A DNA stretch of 64,000 nucleotides from Clostridia bacterium (lineage in GTDB: Bacteria; Bacillota; Clostridia; Christensenellales; Borkfalkiaceae), in contig JAGAIP010000005.1 of NCBI GenBank assembly GCA_017626495.1, positions 62,001 to 126,000 of the forward strand, read 5' to 3'. The translations under genes were made by a program, and so were the position numbers. Shown one piece after another: positions 51,178 to 58,414 of this stretch. The notes beneath the pieces are model-generated. The model was not told where the DNA came from. It saw only the letters and a program-made list of their open reading frames with translations, and did no database searches. Numbering within the stretch: position 1 is the stretch's first letter; the number at the start of each line of letters is the position of its first letter.

Positions 51178-51223
51178 ACCAACTTTTTTGGTACGTCAAG
51201 TTTTTTACCAATTTTTTAGGTAA
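51178..51223. promoter_or_regulatory. Paired palindromes upstream of a small XRE gene
   Basis: Two inverted repeats: ACCAACTTTTTTGGT (51178-51192) and TTACCAATTTTTTAGGTAA (51205-51223). They share the half-site ACCAA/TTGGT and lie about 27 bases centre to centre. A TATTAT-like box near 51170 precedes them. They look like operators for the adjacent repressor-like gene. Confidence 0.6.
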
Positions 51224-51232
51224 ACTGTGATT

Positions 51233-51433
51233 ATGAAAGAAATTCATTTTTCGGAAAACTTAAAAAATTTGCGCAAGCAGAAAAACATAACGCAGGCGCA
51301 GCTTGCCCGCATTTTATGCGTAGACCAGCGCACCGTCAGCGCGTGGGAAAAGGGCGTCTGCGAACCCAGCCTGTCCATGCTGGCGCTATTGTGCGACTTC
51401 TTTGAGGAAACGTTCGACAATCTCTTACTATAA
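51233..51433 (+). CDS. Small XRE-family DNA-binding protein
   Basis: A 66-residue protein that is almost only a Cro/CI-type helix-turn-helix: LKNLRKQKNITQAQLARILC (about residues 10-29) and VDQRTVSAWEKGVCEPSLSM, ending with LLCDFFEETFDNLLL. No effector domain. The start MKEIHF is chosen over the upstream ATG two codons earlier. Two palindromes sit 10-55 bases upstream, which suggests autoregulation. It is convergent with the MBL gene across a shared terminator. Confidence 0.82.
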   Translation: MKEIHFSENLKNLRKQKNITQAQLARILCVDQRTVSAWEKGVCEPSLSMLALLCDFFEETFDNLLL

Positions 51434-51463
51434 AAAACCTTGACAAACAAGTCAAGGTTTTTA
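51432..51463 (+). terminator. Bidirectional terminator between the XRE and MBL genes
   Basis: AACCTTGAC / GTCAAGGTT stem with A-run before and T-run after, so usable from both sides. Confidence 0.88.
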
Positions 51464-52291
51464 TAGTTCGAGCGACATACCGTCGTATGCGGCGATGACG
51501 CCGTATTCTTTTTCGATTTTTTCGAGCGTCTCTTGCAGGGGCGCTTGGTTGTGAGAAAAGTGCGTAACGACGTATTTCGTATCGGGACGAACGGCTTGAA
51601 CCTTTTCAAGCTCGGCTTTCACCGCCATGCAATCCCCGATTCCCATGTGCCTCGCCTCGCCGACCGTTTCCCCGACAAAGGTACAGTCAAAGCTGACCAA
51701 ATCGACCTTTTCGTATCTGAGGTGCTCGTACACCCCTGCGCCGAGTCTGCCCGTATCGTTGAGATAGAGGACTTTCTTGCCTTCCTTCTCGATGAGATAG
51801 ACGAAACAATTCTCCCAAACGGAGTGTCTTGCAGGCAGAGGAGTTACCTTGTACTCTCCCAAAAGGACGGGACAATACTCCCTGAGTTCTCTGAATCCGA
51901 TCGTTTGAAGGACGACTTCCCTCATTTCCCGTCTCGTGCATTCTTCAAAGACCTTTTTGACCTCCTCATTGCCGCAGATCGTGAGATTCGGACGCGTCAT
52001 GTCGTGCGCATACTTATAACCGCGCAAGATAAAATCATGCGCATAGAAATGATCCATGTGCGAATGGGTGACGAGTAAATACTCGATCGCGGAGAGATCT
52101 ACGCCGAACCGCACCGAATGCATATACGCCTCGGGGGGATAATCGACGCAGAAAGAATCGTCGATCAGAACCTGCGAACGGGTTCTGAGTTCTCTTCCTC
52201 CGCGCTTGCGCGCTTCTTTGCAGGTGGCACAGTTGCAGAAAACAGCGGGGATTCCCTCCGCTGCCGCCGTACCCAAATAGGTGATTTTCAT
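51461..52291 (-). CDS. Metallo-beta-lactamase-fold hydrolase (PhnP-like)
   Basis: A 276-residue MBL-fold protein with the metal motif VTHSHMDHFYAHD (HxHxDH, about residues 74-86), PARHSVWENCFVY (His about 155), LYLNDTGR (Asp about 177) and THFSHNQAP (His about 244). The start MKITYLGTAAAEGIPAVFCNCATC carries a Cys pair seen in PhnP-type cyclic phosphodiesterases. Substrate not established. It is followed by the shared terminator and preceded by dtd in the same direction. Confidence 0.85.
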   Translation of the reverse strand: MKITYLGTAAAEGIPAVFCNCATCKEARKRGGRELRTRSQVLIDDSFCVDYPPEAYMHSVRFGVDLSAIEYLLVTHSHMDHFYAHDFILRGYKYAHDMTRPNLTICGNEEVKKVFEECTRREMREVVLQTIGFRELREYCPVLLGEYKVTPLPARHSVWENCFVYLIEKEGKKVLYLNDTGRLGAGVYEHLRYEKVDLVSFDCTFVGETVGEARHMGIGDCMAVKAELEKVQAVRPDTKYVVTHFSHNQAPLQETLEKIEKEYGVIAAYDGMSLEL

Positions 52292-52294
52292 ACG

Positions 52295-52732
52295 TTATAC
52301 TTCATACAGAATGGTCACGGGACCGTCGTTCATCTGTAATATCTTCATATCCGCGCCGAAGATACCCGTCTTGACGGGAATTCCGTAAGCGCGCAAAAGT
52401 TCCGCCTCCGCTTCGTACAGAGGCTTTGCCTGTTCCGGTCGCGCCGCGTCGGAGAAACTCGGACGAAAGCCCTTTTTCGCGTCTCCGTACAGCGTAAACT
52501 GGGAAATGAGCAGAATTTCTCCGCCCACTTCCTTGACCGACAAGTTCATCTTGCCGTTTTCGTCTTCAAATATTCTCAGCCCCGCTACTTTTTTCGCGAT
52601 TGCCTCCGCCTGCGCGAGCGTATCTCCCTCTTTGACGCCGAAATAGACGGCAAGTCCGAACGGAATGGAGGAGACGAGCTCTCCGTCCACGGACAGAGAG
52701 GTTTCGCGCACGCGTTGAACGACGACTTTCAT
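52295..52732 (-). CDS. dtd: D-aminoacyl-tRNA deacylase
   Basis: A 145-residue enzyme that removes D-amino acids from mischarged tRNA. Family motifs: [20 protein letters not shown], 'KMNLSVKEVGGEILLISQFTLYGDAKKGFRPSFS' (the SQFTLY-type block) and a C-terminal block ending LQMNDGPVTILYEV, which holds the conserved NDGPVT. Full length. Its start adjoins the efp stop, with one base shared. Confidence 0.95.
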   Translation of the reverse strand: MKVVVQRVRETSLSVDGELVSSIPFGLAVYFGVKEGDTLAQAEAIAKKVAGLRIFEDENGKMNLSVKEVGGEILLISQFTLYGDAKKGFRPSFSDAARPEQAKPLYEAEAELLRAYGIPVKTGIFGADMKILQMNDGPVTILYEV

Positions 52733-53301
52733 TATCTCTTGATACGGTCGAGATATTCGCCCGTTCTGGTGTCGATACGAATGACGTCGCCCTCGTTTAC
52801 GAACATGGGAACCATGATTCTGTAACCCGTTTCAACGACTGCGTTCTTCATGACGTTGGTTGCGGTGTTGCCCTTAACGCCGGGATCTGCCTCGGTAACG
52901 AGAAGTTCGACGAAGTTCTCGGGTTCAACGGAGAAGGGAACGTCGTAGAGGGAACGAACGGTAACGGTATCGTTCTCTTTGATGAAGTTCAAAGCGTCTT
53001 TGACCTGATCGTAAGAAAGGGGAATCTGGTTGTACTCTTCGTCCATGAAGTAGTAGAACTCGCCGTCGCTGTAAGAATAGGTCATCTTTCTCGTTTCAAC
53101 CTGTGCGGTTTCGAGCTTTGCCGTGGGGTTGAAGGTCTCGTCGGAAAGAACCTGTCCCGTCTTAACGTTCTTCAAGGTACATCTTACGAATGCAGCGCCC
53201 TTACCGGGTTTAACGTGCTGGAATTCGGTAACGGTGTAAACGCCGCTCTTGTACTCGAACGTAACGCCCTTTCTGATATCGCCTGCCAAAATCTGTGCCA
53301 T
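52732..53301 (-). CDS. efp: Elongation factor P
   Basis: The 189-residue factor helps ribosomes past polyproline stretches. Seen: an N-terminal KOW-like domain ([20 protein letters not shown], then [19 protein letters not shown]), the modified-residue loop KPGKGA with Lys32-type position, and two OB domains ending [16 protein letters not shown]. The loop Lys is in the Firmicutes form. The GGAGA ribosome-binding site is good. It sits between dtd and a PepP-type peptidase gene. Confidence 0.96.
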   Translation of the reverse strand: MAQILAGDIRKGVTFEYKSGVYTVTEFQHVKPGKGAAFVRCTLKNVKTGQVLSDETFNPTAKLETAQVETRKMTYSYSDGEFYYFMDEEYNQIPLSYDQVKDALNFIKENDTVTVRSLYDVPFSVEPENFVELLVTEADPGVKGNTATNVMKNAVVETGYRIMVPMFVNEGDVIRIDTRTGEYLDRIKR

Positions 53302-53341
53302 AATAAATTATCTCCTTGCCTTGTTTGTATTTTTCAAATGA

Positions 53342-54388
53342 TTAAAGAATCAAAAGTTTCTTGTCGGAAGTCATGAAGGTCTCGATCTTTCCGTTTTCCA
53401 TTCTGCACGAATCCTCGATGCGGATTCCGATCTCGCCGTCAACGTAGACGCCCGGTTCGTCGGAGAACACCATGCCGTCTACGATGGGCGTTTCGCTCGC
53501 CTGGGAAAGGCGGGGGAATTCGTGAATGTTGATCCCGATGCCGTGACCCAAAGAATGGGTGAAGTATTTGGCGAGATCCGCCTCTGCAAGGCAATCGCGC
53601 GCAATGGAATCGAGCTGTCTGCCCGTCATGCCTGCTCTGCCCCGTTCGAGCACGCGCATATGCGCCTCGTAAACTTTTTCGTACGCTTTTTTGAAGTCCT
53701 CGTGCTTGCCGTCGTCCCCGAACAGGAACGTTCTCGTCTCGTCCGAGCAATATCCGCCGAACTTACAGCCGAAGTCGATGAGCACGGGATCCCCGAATTT
53801 GAGTTTCGTCTCATCGGGAACGTGATGAGGCTGAGACGCGTTTCCGCCGAAACAAGCGATGGTATTAAAGGAAACCTCTCTCGCGCCGCCGCACATCATG
53901 GTATATTCGATGAGCGCCGCGACTTCCGTCTCCGTCATACCCTCTTTGAGCTGCCCCTGCACTTTTTTGAGCGCCTCTTCCGCAATGTCGCACGCCTTTT
54001 GAATGCGCGCCGTCTCGTCTGCGGTTTTGATCGTCATCGCCTGCGTGAATAACTCGGAGTCGTCCACAAGCTCGAATCCCATATCCGCAAACTTCTTATA
54101 TTCGGGATAGAGGAGAAGTTCGAACGGCATCGCGATCTGCTTATACTGTCTCAGATATTCGTCGACTTTCACGTCTGCGGTGTCAATCACTTCGATTCCG
54201 CTGCCTGCGAGCGCTTTCTTTGCCGCCTCGGTATATCTGGAATCCGTGAAAAAAATATCTTTTTCCTTATCGGAAAGAACGTAGCCTGCGGAGGATTCGA
54301 ATCCCGTGAGGTACAATCTCAAATAACTTTTCTTCGTGAGCACCGCCTCTGCGCCGACGCTCTCATAGAATTTTCTGGCTCTGTTCAT
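53342..54388 (-). CDS. Xaa-Pro peptidase, M24 family
   Basis: A 348-residue 'pita-bread' metallopeptidase of the YqhT/PepQ-like group that cleaves X-Pro bonds. N-terminal creatinase-like domain (about residues 1-125), then metal ligands: VLIDFGCKFGGYCSDETRTF (two Asp, about 208-221), HSLGHGIGINIHEFPRL (His about 280), VFSDEPGVYVDGEIGIRIED (two Glu). It stands directly upstream of efp, the common Firmicutes arrangement. It has its own promoter. Confidence 0.93.
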   Translation of the reverse strand: MNRARKFYESVGAEAVLTKKSYLRLYLTGFESSAGYVLSDKEKDIFFTDSRYTEAAKKALAGSGIEVIDTADVKVDEYLRQYKQIAMPFELLLYPEYKKFADMGFELVDDSELFTQAMTIKTADETARIQKACDIAEEALKKVQGQLKEGMTETEVAALIEYTMMCGGAREVSFNTIACFGGNASQPHHVPDETKLKFGDPVLIDFGCKFGGYCSDETRTFLFGDDGKHEDFKKAYEKVYEAHMRVLERGRAGMTGRQLDSIARDCLAEADLAKYFTHSLGHGIGINIHEFPRLSQASETPIVDGMVFSDEPGVYVDGEIGIRIEDSCRMENGKIETFMTSDKKLLIL

Positions 54389-54432
54389 GGTTTTCCTCGA
54401 TCGGGAAACTGATTTTTCCCATTTTCGGTACT

Positions 54433-54461
54433 ATTTTACCACGAAAGACGCCCTTTGTCAA
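54433..54461 (-). promoter_or_regulatory. Promoter of the peptidase-efp-dtd unit
   Basis: Minus-strand TTGACA (54461-54456), 17-bp spacer, TAAAAT (54438-54433). The -35 box overlaps the stop codon of the upstream nfo-like gene. Confidence 0.8.
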
Positions 54462-55303
54462 ACTGTTAGATAAGTTTCCTGCATGATTTTTGCATCTTCC
54501 GCCTGCGTTCCTGCGGATTCGGAAACGATATACGGTTCGAGCGCAAGCTCTTTGAGCACCTTTGCGAGCGGATGAAACTGCGGTCCGTACACGGTATCTT
54601 CAAACGTAAGGTGTTTGACTTCCCCCTTTGCGGAATACATAATTTTGGAAAAGTGAACGTGGAAGTGTTTCATTCTCTCGTAGCCGAGCTCCGCTATCAT
54701 ATATTCGAGACGGGAACGGTAATCATCTTCCGTTTTCAAAGAACCCTGCTCCCGCGCGTTGACGTGTCCGAAATCGACGCATGGCGTAAAGACGGGATCG
54801 ACTTTACAGAAAGAGACGACCTCTTCGATCGTGCCGATCTGAGCAAGTTTTCCCATCGTTTCGGGACAGAAGATCATATCCTGCAAGCCGAGCGCATAGA
54901 TCCTGTCGCGAAGAACGCGCATGGACGCAAGCGTGCGTTCGACCGCCTCTTCCCTCGTCGTTTTTCCCTGTGCGGCAGGGTGGAACACGATTCGTTTTCC
55001 GCCCATCTTTCTCGCCATAACCGCGCTGTCTAAGATATAGCCGTAGGAATTTTCCACTTTTTCGGGTTCTGGCGACGCGAGGTTGACAAAGTAAGGCGCA
55101 TGCACGGAGATTTCAACCCCCTCCGCCTCGAACGCCCGTCTGATGGCTTCCGCTTTACCGTCGGTCATTCTCACGCCCCGTCCGAAAGAATACTCGAAAC
55201 AATCGAGCCCCCTCTCTCTCACGAATTTTGCGGATTGCTCCGTCTTATCCAATCCTGCGGCATAAAAGCTGTCGCTGTTGCCGCTCGGTCCGAATTTAAT
55301 CAT
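54458..55303 (-). CDS. Endonuclease IV-like TIM-barrel protein
   Basis: The 281-residue protein has an AP endonuclease family 2 fold. Metal-site motifs: EISVHAPYFVNLASP (His about 68), IVFHPAAQGKTTRE (His about 107), IFCPETMGKLAQIGT (Glu about 149), PCVDFGHVNAREQG (Asp/His about 181), FHVHFSKIMYS (His about 220), and YIVSESAGTQAEDA (Glu about 262). It could act in DNA base-excision repair (Nfo) or as a related sugar isomerase-like enzyme. It overlaps ribF by four bases. Confidence 0.8.
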   Translation of the reverse strand: MIKFGPSGNSDSFYAAGLDKTEQSAKFVRERGLDCFEYSFGRGVRMTDGKAEAIRRAFEAEGVEISVHAPYFVNLASPEPEKVENSYGYILDSAVMARKMGGKRIVFHPAAQGKTTREEAVERTLASMRVLRDRIYALGLQDMIFCPETMGKLAQIGTIEEVVSFCKVDPVFTPCVDFGHVNAREQGSLKTEDDYRSRLEYMIAELGYERMKHFHVHFSKIMYSAKGEVKHLTFEDTVYGPQFHPLAKVLKELALEPYIVSESAGTQAEDAKIMQETYLTV

Positions 55304-56139
55304 ACTCTCACCTTTTGAATATCTTTTCTAAGCTGCTCGGACAGCTCTTCCTTGCTTGAAAAGCTCCGAATCTCTCTGATTTTTTCCGTAAAGACGACCT
55401 CGATCTGTTTTCCGTACAGATCTCCTTCAAAGTCGTCGATATACACTTCGAGCAGAGGATTCTCCTCGCCGAACGTAGGTCTGCCGCCGTAGTTGGCGAT
55501 ACCGACTTTATCCCCCACCCTGACCGCGTATACGCCGAATCCGAGGGGCGTTTTTTCCGCGGGATAGAGGATATTCGCGGTGGGGAATCCGTACGTTCTG
55601 CCCACCTGCCTGCCGTGCCGAACTTGTCCTAGCACGAAAAAAGGATAGGCGAGCAGTTCGTTTGCGCGCCTGATATTCCCTTCCGAAACGAGGCGTCTGA
55701 CCTCGGAAGAGGAAATTTTTCTCCCGTTTCGTTCGAGCAAGGGAACCGCGACCACTCTTTTCAAAGTCGAAATGAGCGCGGGCGTGCCTTCCGCCCTGTC
55801 CCCGAAACGGAAATCCTCTCCGCAAAAGAACGTATCCACGGGAATGCGGTTCAGAATCGTCTCTAAAAACCGATCCCACCGCGTGCGTTTGGTCTCTTCA
55901 TTCAACTCGACCACGAGGCAGAAATCCACCCCGATTTTTTCCGCGATGAGAAGTCGCTCTTCCATGGTGTAGAGCGCTTTTTCCCCTTTTCCTTTCAGGA
56001 GCATGAGCCCGACGGGAAGTCCCGTCTCCGCGGCTTTTTGAACGAGCGTATCGTGTCCCAGATGAATGCCGTCAAAGCAACCGAGCACGAACGCGCAGGG
56101 AGAAGGATAGGTTTCCTTCCCGTAATTGAGGATCAACAT
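55300..56139 (-). CDS. ribF: Bifunctional riboflavin kinase/FAD synthetase
   Basis: The 279-residue enzyme makes FMN and FAD. N-terminal FAD synthetase: FVLGCFDGIHLGHDTLVQKA (about residues 17-36, nucleotidyltransferase HxGH-like) and KISSSEVRRLVSEGNI. C-terminal riboflavin kinase: GRTYGFPTANILYPAEKTP (about 179-197) and LGFGVYAVRV, then LLEVYIDDFEGDLYGKQIEVVF. It overlaps truB, as in many Firmicutes. Confidence 0.94.
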   Translation of the reverse strand: MLILNYGKETYPSPCAFVLGCFDGIHLGHDTLVQKAAETGLPVGLMLLKGKGEKALYTMEERLLIAEKIGVDFCLVVELNEETKRTRWDRFLETILNRIPVDTFFCGEDFRFGDRAEGTPALISTLKRVVAVPLLERNGRKISSSEVRRLVSEGNIRRANELLAYPFFVLGQVRHGRQVGRTYGFPTANILYPAEKTPLGFGVYAVRVGDKVGIANYGGRPTFGEENPLLEVYIDDFEGDLYGKQIEVVFTEKIREIRSFSSKEELSEQLRKDIQKVRV

Positions 56140-56978
56140 AATTTCGTCCGTACCGACAAAACTCCCCCGTTTACTTCGGCAATGCCGTAAAAGAGTTCGT
56201 CGATATATAGTTTATACGAGCCATCGGCTCTGTCTGTGTGTAGTTTTATGCCGTTGAGGAGTTTCCTGCGCTCTTCCCCTTCCGCTTTCAGCGTGGGAAA
56301 GGGCAAAACGGCGTCCGTCGGAATGAGAAACGAACCGACGTTTTCTTCCGTAAGCGTTTCGAGCTTTACAGCCGTATCCAGCGTGAAAAAACCGCTCTGC
56401 GTTCTTCTGAGCGCCGTCATCATGCCGAGCGACCCCGTTTTTTCCGCGACGTCTCTCGCGAGGGAACGAATGTACGTTCCACCGCCGCAGGCGATGCGGA
56501 ACGTGAAGGAATCTTCCGAAACCTGTTCCAACAGCTCGATTTCGTCGATTCTGATGCGTTTTGCAGGCAACGTAAATTCCACGCCTGCGCGCGCAAGCTC
56601 ATATCCTCTTCTTCCGCCGACGCTCTTTGCGGAATACAGGGGCGGAACCTGATCGATTTCCCCCACGAAAGAGGGCAAAACGGAACGGATTTCCTCTTGC
56701 GTGGGAATATGCTCCGTCGTCTGCGTTACTTCCCCCTCGCTGTCGAGCGTATCGCTCGTCGCGCCGAAACGGAAACGGGCGATATACTCCTTCTTCTTTG
56801 CGAGAAAATAGTCGAACAGACGGGACGCCTTGCCGACGCCCACGGGCAATACGCCGCTAGCGAGCGGATCGAGCGTGCCCATATGTCCGCACGGCGTTCC
56901 CGTCAGGCGTTTGATACGGTTCACCGCGAAGGCGGAGCTTTTTCCGCTCTCTTTGTCGATATTGATAAATCCCGTCAT
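56133..56978 (-). CDS. truB: tRNA pseudouridine-55 synthase TruB
   Basis: A 281-residue enzyme that makes pseudouridine 55 in tRNA. Motifs: FINIDKESGKSSAFAVNRIK, GHMGTLDPLASGVLPVGVG (catalytic Asp37 in GTLDP), KEYIARFRFGATSDTLDSEG, and IACGGGTYIRSLARDVAE. The C terminus is short, without a full PUA domain, as in many bacteria. It overlaps the nrnA-like gene by four bases. Confidence 0.95.
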   Translation of the reverse strand: MTGFINIDKESGKSSAFAVNRIKRLTGTPCGHMGTLDPLASGVLPVGVGKASRLFDYFLAKKKEYIARFRFGATSDTLDSEGEVTQTTEHIPTQEEIRSVLPSFVGEIDQVPPLYSAKSVGGRRGYELARAGVEFTLPAKRIRIDEIELLEQVSEDSFTFRIACGGGTYIRSLARDVAEKTGSLGMMTALRRTQSGFFTLDTAVKLETLTEENVGSFLIPTDAVLPFPTLKAEGEERRKLLNGIKLHTDRADGSYKLYIDELFYGIAEVNGGVLSVRTKLC

Positions 56979-57919
56979 AACTGTCTGGAAACGGCAAACG
57001 AAAGCTTGTCGAGGACTTCTTCCACGCTTCCGAAGAGCATACAGCCCGACGCGAGGACGTGTCCGCCTCCGCCGAACGAGGACGCGACTTCGTTCACGTT
57101 GACCTCCCCCTTAGAGCGCAGGGAAACCTTGAATTGTTCCCGTTTGACTTCCATGAGCGCGGCGGATACTTCCACCCCGTCCACGGTCAGGGGAAAATCG
57201 ACGAATCCTTCCGTCATTTCGGGCTTTGCTCCCACCGCTTCGAGGTCGGACTGCATGACGATCACGCAGGCAAGCCGATCGTCGAGGAAAAAGCGGACTT
57301 TATTCATCACTCTCGTATTGAGCAGGAATCTCGTTTTCTTCTGACGGCGGAACATCTGATAAGTCAAGCCGTCGATGTCTGCTCCTGCGTCCAGCAAAAC
57401 GCCGCCCACGCGCATCGTCTCCCCGTTTACGTCGCTGTGCGTAAAACTTCCCGAATCGGTCAAAAGTCCCATCATGAGGAAATTTGCCATCTCCTTCGTG
57501 ATTTCAACGTGCATTTCCTGAAACAGTCTCGTCATATTCTGACAATTCGCAGAGCAGTTGTTCACATAATTGACGTCTGCGTATCTCGTGTTGGAAACGT
57601 GATGGTCGATATTGAAGGTCTTTTTCTTCGATTTTAAGAAATAGTCGGACAATTCCCCCAAACGGAACTCGTCCGCGCAATCCACGCAGACGATCGCCTC
57701 GCTGTCGAGACGGGGTTTGTTTCTGATTTTGCCCGCGCCGAGATTGACAAACAATTCGGGAACGACGCTTTCACAGCAAACTTCATTCTCAATGCCGAGG
57801 GAATCGAGCGCGAGCGAAAGCGCGAGCGCGCTGCCGATGGTATCTCCGTCCGGGCGCATATGGCAGAGAATGGTCGCCGACCTGACGGCGGACAATTTTT
57901 CCGCAAACTTTTTGAGCAT
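56975..57919 (-). CDS. nrnA: DHH-family oligoribonuclease/pAp phosphatase (NrnA)
   Basis: The 314-residue protein has a DHH domain with ILCHMRPDGDTIGSALALSL (about residues 17-36), VCVDCADEFRL, FNIDHHVSNTRYADVN (DHH about 99-101) and GLLTDSGSFTH, then a DHHA1 domain ending in SFGGGGHVLASG (about 284-295). NrnA degrades short oligoribonucleotides and 3'-phosphoadenosine 5'-phosphate. It is encoded between rbfA and truB, the usual order. Confidence 0.94.
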   Translation of the reverse strand: MLKKFAEKLSAVRSATILCHMRPDGDTIGSALALSLALDSLGIENEVCCESVVPELFVNLGAGKIRNKPRLDSEAIVCVDCADEFRLGELSDYFLKSKKKTFNIDHHVSNTRYADVNYVNNCSANCQNMTRLFQEMHVEITKEMANFLMMGLLTDSGSFTHSDVNGETMRVGGVLLDAGADIDGLTYQMFRRQKKTRFLLNTRVMNKVRFFLDDRLACVIVMQSDLEAVGAKPEMTEGFVDFPLTVDGVEVSAALMEVKREQFKVSLRSKGEVNVNEVASSFGGGGHVLASGCMLFGSVEEVLDKLSFAVSRQL

Positions 57920-58281
57920 CAGTCGTTCTCCCTGTGGATCTGTTTGAGAATGAGATCGATTCTATCGCCGTACGCCATGGAATTGTCGGGCAGGAATCTC
58001 AGTTCGGGCACCGTTCTCATCTCCATCATGTGAGAAAGCTCGTGACGAATGAATCCGGCATGGCTTTTGACGATTTCGAATTGTCTGAGCGACTCTTCGG
58101 GCGTCTTTGCGTACACGCTGACGAATACGGTCGCGTTTTTGAGGTCGGACGATACGTCCGCTTTGGTAACGGAAATGAGCGCCGTTAAATCGGGACACTT
58201 ATTTTTGAGCGCGCCCGAGATCACTTCGCTGATCGCCTTTTGATATTCGCCCGAAATACGGGCGGAACGAGGAATTTTCAT
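57919..58281 (-). CDS. rbfA: 30S ribosome-binding factor A
   Basis: A 120-residue KH-like cold-shock/ribosome maturation factor. Seen: RSARISGEYQKAISEVISGA, LISVTKADVSSDLKNATVFV, and LSHMMEMRTVPELRFLPDNS, the typical end. It shares one base with nrnA. Upstream of it, 58282-58414 holds no gene apart from an imperfect GGAACG/CGTTCC hairpin after infB. Confidence 0.95.
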   Translation of the reverse strand: MKIPRSARISGEYQKAISEVISGALKNKCPDLTALISVTKADVSSDLKNATVFVSVYAKTPEESLRQFEIVKSHAGFIRHELSHMMEMRTVPELRFLPDNSMAYGDRIDLILKQIHREND

Positions 58282-58414
58282 AGTTTACTCTCCGTAAAGA
58301 AAAGAGAGAGAAAGGGTGATTCAGTTTTACCGTTTCTCTCCTCTTTATTTCATTGATTTTGTGAACAGACGCAGAACGGAACGCTTTGATCCGCCGTTCC
58401 CGTTTGCCGATTTC

